DNA of 64,000 bases from Sphagnum compactum (lineage: Eukaryota > Bryophyta > Sphagnopsida > Sphagnales): positions 12,958,001 to 13,022,000 of the forward strand of contig OZ234501.1 in NCBI GenBank assembly GCA_965153455.1, read 5' to 3'. The translations under genes were made by a program, and so were the position numbers. Below are positions 1 through 11,337 of this stretch, piece by piece. The notes beneath the pieces were generated by a model, which was not told the origin of the DNA, ran no database searches, and was given only the letters and a program-made list of their open reading frames with translations. Numbering within the stretch: position 1 is the first letter of the stretch; each line of letters starts with the position of its first letter.

Positions 1-1030
1 CTTGCCTGAACTTCCAGTGCAATCTGTCAGGTCAGGCTTGCTAAAAAGCCTGGCTAGATTTGTGATGGAGAAACAAGCTTCTTTCTTCAATAAGCTTGCA
101 AGCCCATCTACTTTCTTATCAAGAATCCAGACACTCTTGTTCAAAATACCCAACTTTCTTCAGTGCCTGCCTCACAAGTATTTAGGGTAGAACCAGGCCA
201 AATATTGTACAAACTGTAATTCTTATTTATTTGCTGGATGAACACCTTGTTTAATAAGCAAACGGGGAAACTTGCCTTAGTCTTCATGGATGAGATTCTT
301 TTGTACCTGAAGTCATTCCAACATCATAAAGAAAAAGTTTGAAAGGTCTTGCAAATTGTGAGAGAAAACCACTAGCGTTGTTTCTTGTGCATAGGAACTT
401 CTCCATACTTATGATAGAAGACACATCTGAATGGAATTCAGTACTGACCTGATAGTAAGGTTGCAAGTCTTTCAGATCCAACACAATGTTAGTAAACAGG
501 AGAAGGAGGAAACCCAAACCTAAAAGATCCACAAAATGAACAGCCCGTCACACAAACGTTCAGTGACCTTCAACAGGAACATATGTGGTAGTGAGCAGCA
601 TCAATGATGGTACCTACCTATCATAGATGACTCTTTTTTCCTTCAGTAAGGAACATTGGCAGTCATTTATGTAGATAAGCAATACCAGGAAGTCCAGGTA
701 TTTCCACCCACCAGGTTGCCAACTCTCTTGCTTCTGCAGAGTATATGAATCTACTTTGCACAAGAGCAGTATCATTGTCCCTTGGTAAATTGAAAACAAT
801 CAATGGAGCAAGGCATCCTCATGAAAAAGGTGCATATACACATACCACACTCTCTCAGCCTGCTTGTGGTGAAAACAAATAGGATTTACTATCTGGCTGG
901 TTCTGGTTTGGCAGACCTGTAATCACTTCACTGTGTGATAATGTGTCCAACAGAAGCAATTCTCCAGCTGTTCTGATTATCCTCAGAGATGAAAGTGTTC
1001 AACAGATCCTAAAGATGAATCCACCCATTT
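1..1030. other. No recognisable gene
   Basis: I see no protein family, RNA gene or clear repeat in this stretch. Short open frames on both strands (for example a leucine-rich 82-codon frame on the - strand at 284-532) show no domain or splice pattern I can place. It lies directly downstream of the - strand kinase relic and may hold its 3' flank. Confidence 0.5.
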
Positions 1031-2000
1031 CTACAAAAAATCCTCTTCCATCATTTGCAGCTCTTGTACAATGTTGTCAAACAATGGCCTTTCCTTAGGG
1101 CTTGTTGACCAGCACCTCTGAATCAATTCCCACATACCTGGAGGATAAGTCTTGGATCTCATATCCAGCCAGCAATCTTCCTCTGCTGCAAGCTGTGTGG
1201 CATCATAGGCTGCCTGCTCTTTGAAAGGAGGAGCACCCTCAAAACATCTCATACAGAATCATGTGAAATGAGAACACATCCACACTCTTATTGTACTTTT
1301 CATCCAGAATAGCCCTCAGGCACCATGTGCCTGTAGCTCCCCATCTCCCCTGTCAACTTGCACACAGCATGCACATGATTCACATCAATCAGCTTGTGCA
1401 GCCCAAAGTCCCGAACTGAGAGCTTACAGGCTTCATCAAGAAAGAGGTTTCATGGATTCAGATCTCCATGGATGATGGCATTTGGGCCATTGTGCAGGTA
1501 ACACATCCCTCTTGCTATATCCAGAGAGTATTTCACAGCAAGAGGGGCAGGCAAGATTTTTTCCTTTGTCAACAGCTAGCTCATGCAAGTCTCCCCCTGC
1601 AAGATTCTCTGTGATTAGCATCAGTGAAGGCTGCTGCCTCACAGCTCCAAGAAACTGCACAAGGTTAGAATGCCTCACCCTAGCCAGAACCTCTGTCTCA
1701 TGTCAGAAATACTTCAGCACCATCTTATCTGTAAACAACGATGGTCAGATGGTTCTCACTTCTTCGGGTGGCCCTCTCCATATTGCTCTCCTGATCTCCC
1801 AGATGAGCCTTTACCAATGATACTGTCATTGAGATCAAACTCAGAAGGTGATATCTCCCAATCAATGCTCTGTGATGAACCTGACCCATCAAGAGCATTG
1901 ACACAAACATCTTTTTTGTAACAGAAGTTTCATAATTGGTAGATGGCCATTAGTAGCTGCCCAATGAACCTGTGTACACTTCTCATAATCCCCCCTGTTG
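1031..2000 (-). pseudogene. Ankyrin-repeat Raf/ILK-like protein kinase, decayed copy without introns
   Basis: Reading the - strand from about 2000 down, an ankyrin repeat (DYEKCTQVHWAATNGHLP) is followed by a kinase N-lobe start (IDWEISPSEFDLNDSIIGKG, glycine loop), then RHSNLVQFLGAV, LMLITENLAGGDLHEL, a catalytic loop reading HGDLNP-stop-NL where the family has HRDLKP, DFG kept as RDFGLHKL, and the C-lobe EGAPPFKEQAAYDATQL up to PLFDNIVQELQMMEEDF. The order and text match plant ankyrin-kinases of the ILK/VIK Raf-like group, which act as Ser/Thr kinases in signalling. At least one in-frame stop and several frameshifts (near 1910, 1715, 1290 and 1255) break it, and the HRD arginine is lost. 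Ankyrin repeat to C-terminus fits into about 970 bp without introns, so a retrocopy is likely; this is inference. It cannot encode an active kinase. Confidence 0.85.
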
Positions 2001-2039
2001 ACAATTTCATATTTACAAAAAACAGTGCGCTATGCTGAA

Positions 2040-2800
2040 CTGACAATATAACCTGTAAGAAGAAACTCTTTGATGTGTCTCAGCTCGTGCAAATGCAGTC
2101 AAAGTTGGGTTCCTTGACAGGGTTACCAAACCAAATTTTATGGATAAGATCAGACAAGTAAAAAGGGCAGTTTGGAGGCGGCTCTGGTCTTTTCCCCCTT
2201 TGCACATGATCTTTGGACGCCTTCACTGAAGGGTTCTTTAGTTCTTTGAATGGAAAAGGAGTAGACTCTGAAGTCAGCACCACAAAGCAAGTGCAAAACT
2301 GTACACTTCTGTTTTCATGGAATGAAACCTCTCAGGCTCTCTCATCGTCATGTTCAAGTGCATGTCCATTTTTTCTATCACGTGCCAAAGTCAGACACCT
2401 TGGCAATCCAAAATTGCTCTATCAGTCAAGATAACATCAAACTTTCAGGGCCAAACTCATCAAACTTGACAAGAATGTTCTCTGGATTGAGATTGTGATG
2501 CACTAAATTCTTAACAAGAATGTTCTCTGGATTGAGATTGCGATGCACTAAGTTCTTGTTGTGAGAATAATTCACCTACCTGCTTTTTGAAGCATGTGGT
2601 CCACACATTGCCTAAGGGGAGAGTGGGTAGTCCATCAAACTTTCAATGCCAAATTCATCACATTTGACAAGAATCTTATATGTCGAGGAGCAAGAGCTTT
2701 GGTCTGGCGTTTCAAAACATTCTTGTAATGTCCTTGTTTAGGGATCTTCATTGCATGTCTCTCCAACAAAATCTACTTCATGGTCAACTCCCAAAAGAAC
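2040..2800 (-). pseudogene. Second protein kinase relic (C-lobe and catalytic loop)
   Basis: On the - strand the segment 2556-2440 encodes kinase catalytic-loop text twice: NLVHRNLNPENILVK, then NLVHHNLNPENILVKFDEFG. The repeat unit is 45 bp, so it is an in-frame tandem duplication. Below it come AKVSDFGT (DFG motif, then stops) and a C-lobe segment GKRPEPPPNCPFYLSDLIHK...VKEPNF, which resembles the kinase subdomain XI of plant tyrosine-kinase-like proteins. A third, diverged copy of the ILVK-DEFG segment lies near 2640-2690. Stops and shifts interrupt every piece, so the locus is dead. It is not the same family as the neighbouring ankyrin-kinase relic. I cannot name the exact subfamily. Confidence 0.7.
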
Positions 2801-2900
2801 CTTCACATAGCAGAGCACCTTTCTAGAGACCTTGGCTTATTTACCAACATAACAAGAGGCCATTCACTCCACTTGTTTGCACCACCTTCATGCAAGAGGC

Positions 2901-5900
2901 ACTCAAAGTTCTTATCCTTAGCTGGTGAGAACGAAGCTTGGACTCCAACTCGTTGAGTGAGGAAATGTGTTCACAGACATTACACAATTTTTTAAAAACT
3001 TTTCATTTTGACAACGGCAGCAAATACCTAAACTCTTGCTTCTACCTTGAATTTTGACTTTACTTTTGCCAACTTTCTTTAGTTCACAACTAGATAGGAC
3101 TTTAGGTGTGTTGGAACCTAGCATGAATATTTATCATATCAACTCCTTTGCATTGAATTTTTACAATGTTTAGGATTAATGTTATTGTCAAAAACTCCAT
3201 TGGCTTTTTGTGAATCCATTGCATGGTGGTTAGAGCAATCAAACAAAATGTGTCACTAATAGTTTCACATGTATCTTGACAAACCCAATGTGTACATACA
3301 CATAATGAGTAAGTAGCTATGCATATATATAAATTAATGAGACATTCGAAAGCAATTTTTACTATGTGATGAAAATTGACAATTAGAATAAAGTGATCAT
3401 TTGTGTCATTTTAAATGGGGCAAATAAGGTGCCTCGGCAATTAAACTAAGAGTGCAAATAGTCCACATATGGATTGCCATGTGGTTGTGTCAAGATTCTT
3501 CAATTTGTCAAAAAACATTTGAATATTTTGATGATGTGGCAACATATTTGGTTTTGTCAAAAAATATTTTGTCCATGTCAAAACAATGTGTTAGGAATTT
3601 ATTATTTTGACATGGATGAAATACATTGAAGAATATTTCATCTTGATCATGCTCTCTTGCTCACAAAATACCAATCATGTTAAGGAAGCAATGCCATTTT
3701 TTTTCTTATGAGTTTTTATATGGTTTGTCATTTAATGGAAAGAAAATGCAATTTAACTTTTGATCGTTAAAAAAGGAAGGTTGGTTAGTGATACTTTATG
3801 TTAACTAGTCTTCAACCATAGTTATGACTTAATCGTGTGTATTAATGCTAGTTGAATTTGAAATTACTATCAAAATTTTAAGTAAATTATTGACAATTGT
3901 CTTTTGTCAACCTCTATAGTTTATTTATAATACAACTTATGAATTTTTTTTGACAAAAAAATTTCATAGAATTTTAAGAAATGTATGGGGAAAATGTTGG
4001 TGGGAATGTCACATAGGTAAAATTTGGATATTTGTGTTGAAGCATATGCATTAAATGGACATGGAAAAAGAATGCAAAGGGGCCAACCTGCCAAGGTAGA
4101 AGAATTCTAGAACTAAATGAACATGTTTACAAATGAAAAGAAAAAACGAATTTTTAATGGGGCATTTTTTCACATAAACATGTCTAAGTTCAGAATTTGG
4201 TGAACTCAAAAGAAAAGGCTTGACAAGGAAAGTTGAAATGAAACATTTCAAAATTAAAAAAATTAGAAATTAAAAAAAAATTGTTTAGGAAAAATGATGA
4301 AACTGAAAGTTTTGGCTGATGGAAGAAGAATGACAATGTTTCATGGTGGAAATATTCTAGTTGAATGAACACATGTTATAACAAATCTTGATTAAGAACT
4401 TCTTGAGATATAGTGACAAGTCTTAAGAGTCAAATCACTATTCACATTTTCAAAGGTGGGTGGTATGGGATTGATAGCCCTTACATAGAGTGTGAAGGTT
4501 TCAAGAATTCACCACATGAAAAGATAAAAATTTTCAAATGTGATGGGTAGGATCTAAAATATCAAGGTGTGTTACTTTGATTTCTACATAATTGTGTAAT
4601 GATGGATGCATGTTTTTGTGAGTAAAATAGAGAGTGATATGTCATCGAAGGCTTATCAAATGGTATAAAGATAATTTCTCGATGCAATGCACTACGAAAG
4701 GTTTTTGAGTTTTTGACAAGCTTCATAATTCTTTGTGTTATAACAAGTGAATCACTTAAGAGCCTTAAGAAGATTAGAACAAAATGCTTCATGTGCCCAT
4801 TTCAAGAACTTAAATTATGCAAATTAAAATAATAATGTAATTAATGTAGTTGGAACCAAAATTAAAACCCCTCCTTAATCACACACTTGATTGTACTAAT
4901 CACAATCCAAACTTCTCACATTGAACCACAAACTCTTCCCCAATTGAAACTCTTGTGAGAAGCACTAGGGTAGGCAGGCCGGTGTTTGAACACTTAAGGT
5001 AGGGTTTGCTCGTTGTTTTTGCGGGAAGGCTCAATTGTTTGCAGTGTCCAAAGAGTAAATGGAGCCCTCCTCTTGATACATCTGTCGTGGTAAAAATTGA
5101 AAAAAACAGACTAAAGGTTAAAAAGTTACAACCTCCTGAAATAGGGGGGGATTGTTTTTACCAAAAAAAATTCAACCAAACAGATTAAAGCCTATTATTT
5201 TCAAACCCCTCAAAAAATCCTTAAATTTGCTACCTTTAAAGTTAGAAGAGTGGCTTGTAGAGCTTAAGATGATGATTTCAAATTCAAATCGTTTAATTTG
5301 AAAAAAGGAAGAAAAAGAGAAAGTTATGCACTGATGAAGTAGGAGGGGTCAAAATGAAGAAAAATGAAAAAAAAGGTGTTTTGCCAATTGAAAAAATGTA
5401 TTTTCTTCACTGCTCTTTTTTGGCTGCTCCTTTGGCTTTGCATTGCAACGATGACTTTAGAGCTTGAGAAGGCACTCGTGTAACATTATAAATCACTCAA
5501 AATGGAGAAGAATTGAGAAAGATCTGCCAAAGTGTTTGGTGATAGACATATCTGCCCTATTTTTTTTATAATAAACTCCCTATTCTTTTTATAATAAACT
5601 ATGTAAATTCTCGAGTCTAGTAGCTACATCAAAATGACATTTTCTTTTTTTAAAAACCCCCCCACAAGTGGAAGGTGTGAAATTTCGAAGGTTTGAGTGC
5701 TCGTGATGAGTCAGGAAACCCCCAAACTTCAAACAAATTAAGTGGAAAAAAGGGGAGGGAAAATAAAGAAAAGAAAAAAGAAACCCACCAATAGGCCAAA
5801 ACCCCCTTTTTCTTTGGACATTTTTGAAAGGAGAAAAATGTTGGACAATTTTGACCTTTTACAACACCACAAAAAATTTAAAATTTAAAAATTTAAAAAT

Positions 5901-5930
5901 TTAAAAAAAATCAAAGGAATGAAAAAGCGC
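2901..5930. other. AT-rich intergenic region
   Basis: This stretch is strongly AT-rich with homopolymer runs and no frame that resembles a known protein. Short - strand frames near 4051-4372 are lysine/phenylalanine-rich and look like chance. The part just before the pyruvate kinase gene (about 5640-5930) has poly-C, poly-A and repeated AAATTTAAA text. I see no RNA gene or intact mobile element. Confidence 0.5.
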
Positions 5931-5934
5931 CACG

Positions 5935-6448
5935 TATTTATTATAAGACTGTTCCTTCGAAGAACCAGCACGTCAAGCGAGATTCTTCGCCCAAAAGAAC
6001 AATTCTCTTCTCTTCCGAAAGCCAGACGACATTACGCGACGATGAGGACGACTTTCCGCTCTAGAACGTGGACCTAGGTCTCGCCTCTTCCGACACGGCG
6101 GCGCCTCTTTCGGTACTCGGTTGTGTATTGGGTGGCAAAGAGGCAAAGTGGTAGGTCTTCGGTCTCCTCTTCGGTCTCCTCTGTTGTGTACTCTCGTCTC
6201 CGTCTCGACGTCTCTTTGGTGGTGGTTGTTGTTGTTGTGAGTGGGTAGCTCCTCGAGAGCCCCTGAGAAATCTGCAAAGTTTTTCTGTTTGTTGGGCTTG
6301 GAGCTACGCTTTTTGAGCTTTTGTGGTTGAAGAGTCTGCTGCTGGTTGAACCCATTTGATCAAAAACAGGACTTTACAGAGCTGTGAAAGTGTTTTTCTT
6401 GTCCTTTTGAGAGAGAGAGAGAGAGAGAGGTTTTATTGGAAAGACACA
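5935..6448 (+). promoter_or_regulatory. Promoter/5' leader of the pyruvate kinase gene
   Basis: Base composition changes sharply here from AT-rich to a CG- and CT-rich stretch, as expected for a plant promoter and leader. A GA dinucleotide run lies at about 6411-6429, just before the start codon. I do not see a clear TATA box and cannot set the transcription start. An in-frame ATG at 6356 would add 31 residues, but these translate the GA run (RERERER) and have no counterpart in the family, so I treat them as leader. Confidence 0.5.
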
Positions 6449-8716
6449 ATGCAGTCGTCGCACTTGCTGCTGGAGGAGCCGATCAGGCTGGCTTCAATAC
6501 TGGAGGCATCGGCTCCCAAGGCGTTTTCTGCACTGACCAAAATCATCGGGACGTTGGGTCCGCAGTCACGATCTGTGGAAGCAATCGAGGATCTTCTGAG
6601 AGCTGGTATGTCAGCGGCCAGGTTCGATTTCTCGTGGGGAAATGAGGCATATCATCAAGAGACTCTGGAAAATCTGAGACAGGCAGTGAGAAACACAAGG
6701 CGTCTGTGCGCGGTGATGTTGGATACGGTAGGGCCGGAGTTGTGTGTTGTGAACAGTGAAGAAGTGGAGATTGAGCTGGTGGAAGGCGCCGTCGTCGTCC
6801 TCACTGCTGATCAAACCATCAAAGCCTCAAGCAAGGTCTTGTCTGTGAATTCAGCCGCTCTTGTAACCGCGGTGAAGCCGAAAGACACCATCTTTCTCGG
6901 ACACTATCTCTTCACAGGAAGTGAGACCACATCTGTATGGCTGGAGGTGAAGGAAATCAAGGAACGGGATGTTGTGTGCACGGTGAAGAACACCGCCACT
7001 CTCACAGGCTCTCTCTTCGTGGTACATGCTTCCCAAGTACGCATGGACCTTCCTACTCTGAGTGAAAACGACAAGGAAGTCGTATCCTCATGGGGACTGC
7101 GCAACCATATTGATTTCTTATCTCTCTCATTCACTCGCCATGCTGACGATGTGCGTGAGGCTCGCAAACTGTTGGACAAGCTCGGCGATCTTTCCCAGAC
7201 ACAAATCTTCGCAAAGATCGAGAACTACGAAGGGTTAGTACACTTCGATGACATTCTGAAGGAAGCTGACGGCGTCATCATCTCACGAGGTACCCTTGGG
7301 ATCGATCTTCCACCAGAGAAAGTGTTCCTGTTCCAGAAAGTAGCCATCCAGAAATGCAACAGGGCAGGAAAGCCAGCGATAGTCACGCGTGTTGTGGATT
7401 CCATGGTTGATAATCCCCGTCCTACTCGGGCTGAAGCAACAGACGTTGCCAACGCCGTTCTTGACGGGGCGGATGGCATCTTGCTTGGAGCTGAGACTCT
7501 CCGTGGCTTGTATCCCGTGGAAACCATCACCACTATATACAACATATGCGGGGAGGCAGAGAAGGTGTTCAATCAAGCTGTCTATTTCAAAAGAGCAATC
7601 AAAGGAACTCCAGAGCCGATGCAAGCTCTGGAGTCCATTGCATCCTCTGCCGTTCGTGCTGCTACCAAAGTTAGGGCTTCTGTCATCGTGGTCTTCACAT
7701 CATCAGGACGTGCAGCGCGCTTGATTGCCAAATACCGTCCCACTATGCCAGTTCTCTGTGTCGTGGTTCCCAGGCTGACCACCAACCATCTGCGATGGAG
7801 TTTTACTGGAGCTTTCCAGGCAAGGCAATGTCTTGTGGTGAGAGGCCTCTTTCCCATGCTTGCTGATCCTCGACACTCAACTGACAACACCACCAATGAG
7901 TCCATCTTGAAGGTGCTTCTCTCGAAACCCTTGCTCCCCAAGCCCTAATCTCCTCGTGTCCTTTGTCTACAGCAGGAAAGTGTGTTTCTTTCATGAAAGT
8001 TTTATGAACAAATAGGACCAATGACATGGTTTCCTTGACACTCAACTGACGAGTCACAATTGAGTCCATTTTGAAGGTTCTTCTTGAAACCCTGGTACCC
8101 CAAACCTTAATCTCCATGCATCCTTCGACTTCAGCAGGAAGTGTTTCTTTCATGAAAGTTTTATGAACAAATAGGGATCTCCACACCAGCTTGTGATTGA
8201 ACTTTCACCAGTTAGAACCATGGGAGAAAGAAATCAATCCCAGAATTGCATTGTCGTCGCACACAGTCAATTTGTATGTCTCTGAATTGAAATGAGTTCA
8301 TGGCTTTTACAACTTGGGGTATCAGAACCCAAATTGTGCTCATGAATCTACACACAATGTCTGTTGGGTTCTACACCTTTACAGAAAATTTACTTCAAAG
8401 CCACTCCAAAGAACAGTGCAGACAAATTTGCCCTTTCTCACTATGTCTGCAAAGAATCACCGCTATCCAATTTCTACCAGCCCTGTTCAAGCTATAAAGG
8501 GAACTTGGGTGAGCTTTTTCAGAAAGAGGTGCAACAGTACCAAGAGTGTTGTGGACTACTGTGCAGTCAAGCTAAAAATACTTTCATGGTTGTGGTGCAT
8601 TGCAGGTTGCCTTGGATCACGGAAAAGCTGCAGGCATCGTCAAATCACATGACAGGGTTGTTGTATTTCAAAAGCTAGGGGATTCATCTGTTGTCAAGAT
8701 CATAGAGATTGACTGA
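6449..8716 (+). CDS. Cytosolic pyruvate kinase, two coding exons
   Basis: Pyruvate kinase converts phosphoenolpyruvate and ADP to pyruvate and ATP in the last step of glycolysis; plant cytosolic isoforms lack a transit peptide. Exon 1 is 6449-7912 (488 codons), the intron 7913-8605 begins GTGCTT and ends TTGCAG, and exon 2 is 8606-8716 (36 codons and TGA), giving 524 residues. The start [13 protein letters not shown] matches the plant cytosolic subgroup that I recall beginning [13 protein letters not shown]. Visible landmarks are TKIIGTLGP (30-38), [14 protein letters not shown], the catalytic block FAKIENYEG (Lys256, Glu258), SRGTLGID (279-286), [17 protein letters not shown] and the C-terminal [12 protein letters not shown]. 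Without the splice, translation would run into a stop at 7946-7948 and lose the conserved tail. One oddity is Thr282, where classical enzymes have the metal-binding Asp of ARGD and, from memory, this plant subgroup has Asn. Confidence 0.95.
7869..8176 (+). repeat. Tandem duplication of exon 1 end and intron start in pyruvate kinase
   Basis: Copy 1 spans about 7869-8017 and copy 2 about 8034-8176, an offset of 165 bp. Both contain CACTCAACTGAC, GAGTCCAT followed by TTGAAGGT, CAGCAGGAA and TTTATGAACAAATAG. The unit therefore carries the last 44 coding bases of exon 1, the 5' splice site and the early intron. Copy 2 lies inside the intron and holds a decoy donor (TTGAAG then GTTCTT at 8077). Copy 2 has drifted, which suggests the first donor is the working one. 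Confidence 0.9.
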
Positions 8717-10435
8717 GTTGGAATATGTTTGTGCCTGTTCCAAAGCTGTTTGCAAATTATGGCATCTTGACAAGACATGTGGATAGTTGCCGCTGATTTG
8801 CATGATCAACAGCAATTTGAGCTGAGGTATGGCATTATATTGCTCGAGGTCGGTCAGTCAATTTTTAGCAGTCAATGGGTATCCAAGTGGGTACTAGTTT
8901 TGCAGTCTTTTAAGGTATAACTTCTACCTCTTCTTATATGAATTTGAGTTTTTGGAATCATTATATTGAGTCTAATATTAGACTTGTTCAGTTTTTCACG
9001 CTAAGTTATTCTTAGCGAGAAGATATGTAGCTGATCCCTTAGTCCCTGATATCTCTGTTTTCTCCAACTTCATGTATTCTGACAAAGACTCTATTGATGA
9101 TGGCATATACACCAAAATCTTTCTATGTGCTTAATTGTACTTCTGATGCTTCTCTCTTGTTTTCTTCCATTTAACAATATCCCACGATTCCGAAGGCTTT
9201 AACATTGACACTTTTAAAAAGTACTCTCTGCCAGAATATGTGGCTATCAACATGATTCTTCTTAAAATAATTCTTTGCAGCTCAAATGGTGAGCTTAATC
9301 AGTCTGCTGAGAGAAAAGTTTACTCTTTGAAGTTTCCTGTCAGACTAGGCCAGAGGTCTGCTTAAGAATTATGTTCAATGTTTCCACGCTTAGAAGTTTC
9401 CAAATGAGTACTTGAAGGGCTTCTTAATCCCAGTGTGGCAAAGCCCATGATGCTGTCTTTGAAAGATCATGCTTTTGAACTTTGTATTGTTTTGTCCTTG
9501 CTTTCTTCCTTTTCTCTTGTTTAGAGGTTTTCTTTTCTTACCTGGTTTCCTCTTGTCATTCTTCTAGTGTTTCTCTTTTTTGTTCTTGGTTGTTTTGGTC
9601 TCTCCTTCTCTTTTAGCAAGGCTTGTTGGCTTAGTTTCACCATTACTGTCAGTCTCATGGCAGGAACTCAGTAAGTTGGCTAATGCTTGACAATTGACCT
9701 CCACACAGAAATCAGAACTGATAAAGTCAGTGAGGAGGTTATGGTAGGTGTGTCAATACCAAATTTGTTTCTGTTTGAAGGTCTTTGAACATGTGCATGA
9801 CCATGTTCTTGTTCAACCTTGCTCCTTAGGTTCTTGTTTTAGTTCTCTTTGTTCATTAGAGTTGGGTTTCCTCTTTTCTGTGTTGTTGATATATTGCTGA
9901 TATTTTATCAGATCTGAATCCTCTAAGGTGTCAGTAATGTGTGATCTCTGAAGTTTTATTCAGGTTGTCACTTAAATGGAAAGCATGGAGAAGTTCTCAG
10001 TACTTCAGAACTTTTGATCTAAAACCTTAAGAATTTGAAGGGGTTTGAGGGGGAGTGATTCCAGGCGTATGGGGTGTGTATGCTCCACTGAGACCCCATG
10101 TCCTGGGGAGTGTTCTACACAGCTGCTGTTATTGTTTCACCATGAAAGAGTGCACTTATTGCAACATGCAGAAATGAGAATTTGACAGTTGAGTGAGTTG
10201 AAATGTAACAGTTTTTGAGGTTAGCTATATCTTCAAAACTAGGAGGTGACATGAAGAATTCTTTGGTTGGTTGCTACTGAACTAACATGGTTTACATACT
10301 CTTGCAACAAAGCTGGTTTGCTCTACCCAACACGGTCTATGCACTCTTGCAACAAAGCTGCAATGTGCCTTTCCTTTCTTCTTTACTTGGGAATTGGCTG
10401 AACAAATGGATCTTCTGAACTTGTTATCAAATTGT
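8717..10435. other. 3' flank and intergenic region after pyruvate kinase
   Basis: The first few hundred bases are probably the 3' UTR of pyruvate kinase. Beyond this I find only short chance frames and T-rich text. A short direct duplication built on ACTCTTGCAACAAAGCTG lies at about 10291-10362. No protein family, RNA gene or mobile element could be recognised. Confidence 0.45.
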
Positions 10436-10700
10436 GAAGTGGGGATTCATGGATGAAAAATCCCTGGTAAATGACTGAATGCAAATGATTTCCTGAAATT
10501 CTCATCTAAACAAATATGAGGTGGAAATTCATGGATGAAAAATTCCTGGTAAATGACTGAATGCAAATGATTTTCCTGAAATTCTAATATAAATAAATAT
10601 GAGGTGGAAATTCATGGATGAAAAATTCCTGGTAAATGACTGAATGCAAATGACTTCCTGAACTCATTAGCTAAATGTGAGGGGGTTCGTGGATGAAAAA
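10436..10700 (+). repeat. About 82-bp tandem repeat, just over three copies
   Basis: Units start near 10436, 10518 and 10601, with a partial one at 10679, giving spacings of 82, 83 and 78 bp. Each begins with a GAGGTGG-like block followed by ATTCATGGATGAAAAATTCC and then TGGTAAATGACTGAATGCAA. The array ends about 180 bp before the likely first exon boundary of the NDUFA6 gene, so it sits in or next to its promoter. Confidence 0.9.
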
Positions 10701-11337
10701 GTCCAGTTGCGCACAGAGAGAGACCGAGAGACGTTTGCCCTTGTTCTCTCTGTTCCCTATATTCTAGGGTTTCATGCAAAGTTCTTTCTTGGTCTCTGTC
10801 TCTCTCCGTTCCTATCGCATCTTTCTTTCTTACAGAGTTTCTTGCGGTTATGCTCGCTTCTTGAAGGCTTTTGGGAGTAGCCATGTTGATCGGTAAGTTT
10901 TTTCAACCTGTTTTACGCATTTGCATACTTTTTTTTTGTTTTTTTTTTCTTACGAAGAATTGGATAGGTCGAGAATTTCTGCACAAGAGTGTTCTTTGTC
11001 GACCGCGTTTTGGCTGGCAACTGGTATGTTTGAATCTCACTTGCCCCTGTTGCTACGATGGTCAGTCTCACTGAGTTCTTTCTGCTCACGATCTGACAAA
11101 TCATCTTCGTCACTGAACTCCAAATCTCAAAAAGCGAGGTCAAACCAGTCGTGCCTTGCAAAATTTCGGCAAGATTAGGGTTTTGTTCCTAGAAAACCAG
11201 AGTGATTCATTTTTCTTTTTGTGTATTGATGCAGCCTAACGTGAGGAAGCTTTGTGTTCAAGAAGCATTTTGCATCTTGGTGGAGAATCGTGGTTCCAAT
11301 CATCTAGTACTGGTGTTTGGGAGTCAATCGATCAGCA
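10700..11337 (+). promoter_or_regulatory. 5' leader of NDUFA6 with a probable UTR intron
   Basis: A CT-rich leader (about 10720-10892) is followed by a donor-like CG then GTAAGTTT at 10893, and an acceptor-like GATGCAG ends at 11234. Removing 10893-11234 leaves a leader that joins the coding exon at 11338. The first leader exon holds an ATG at 10882-10884. After this splice it would read Met-Leu-Ile-Ala-stop, a four-codon upstream frame across the junction. The intron is inferred from splice signals only. Confidence 0.5.

Noticed and set aside
6074-6355. 93-codon - strand frame upstream of pyruvate kinase
   Set aside because: It is Thr/Glu/Arg-rich text created by CT-rich leader DNA; the region fits a promoter and leader.
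6356-6448. Longer pyruvate kinase start at 6356
   Set aside because: The extra 31 residues translate a GA repeat and have no counterpart in the family, whose members start at the [11 protein letters not shown] position.
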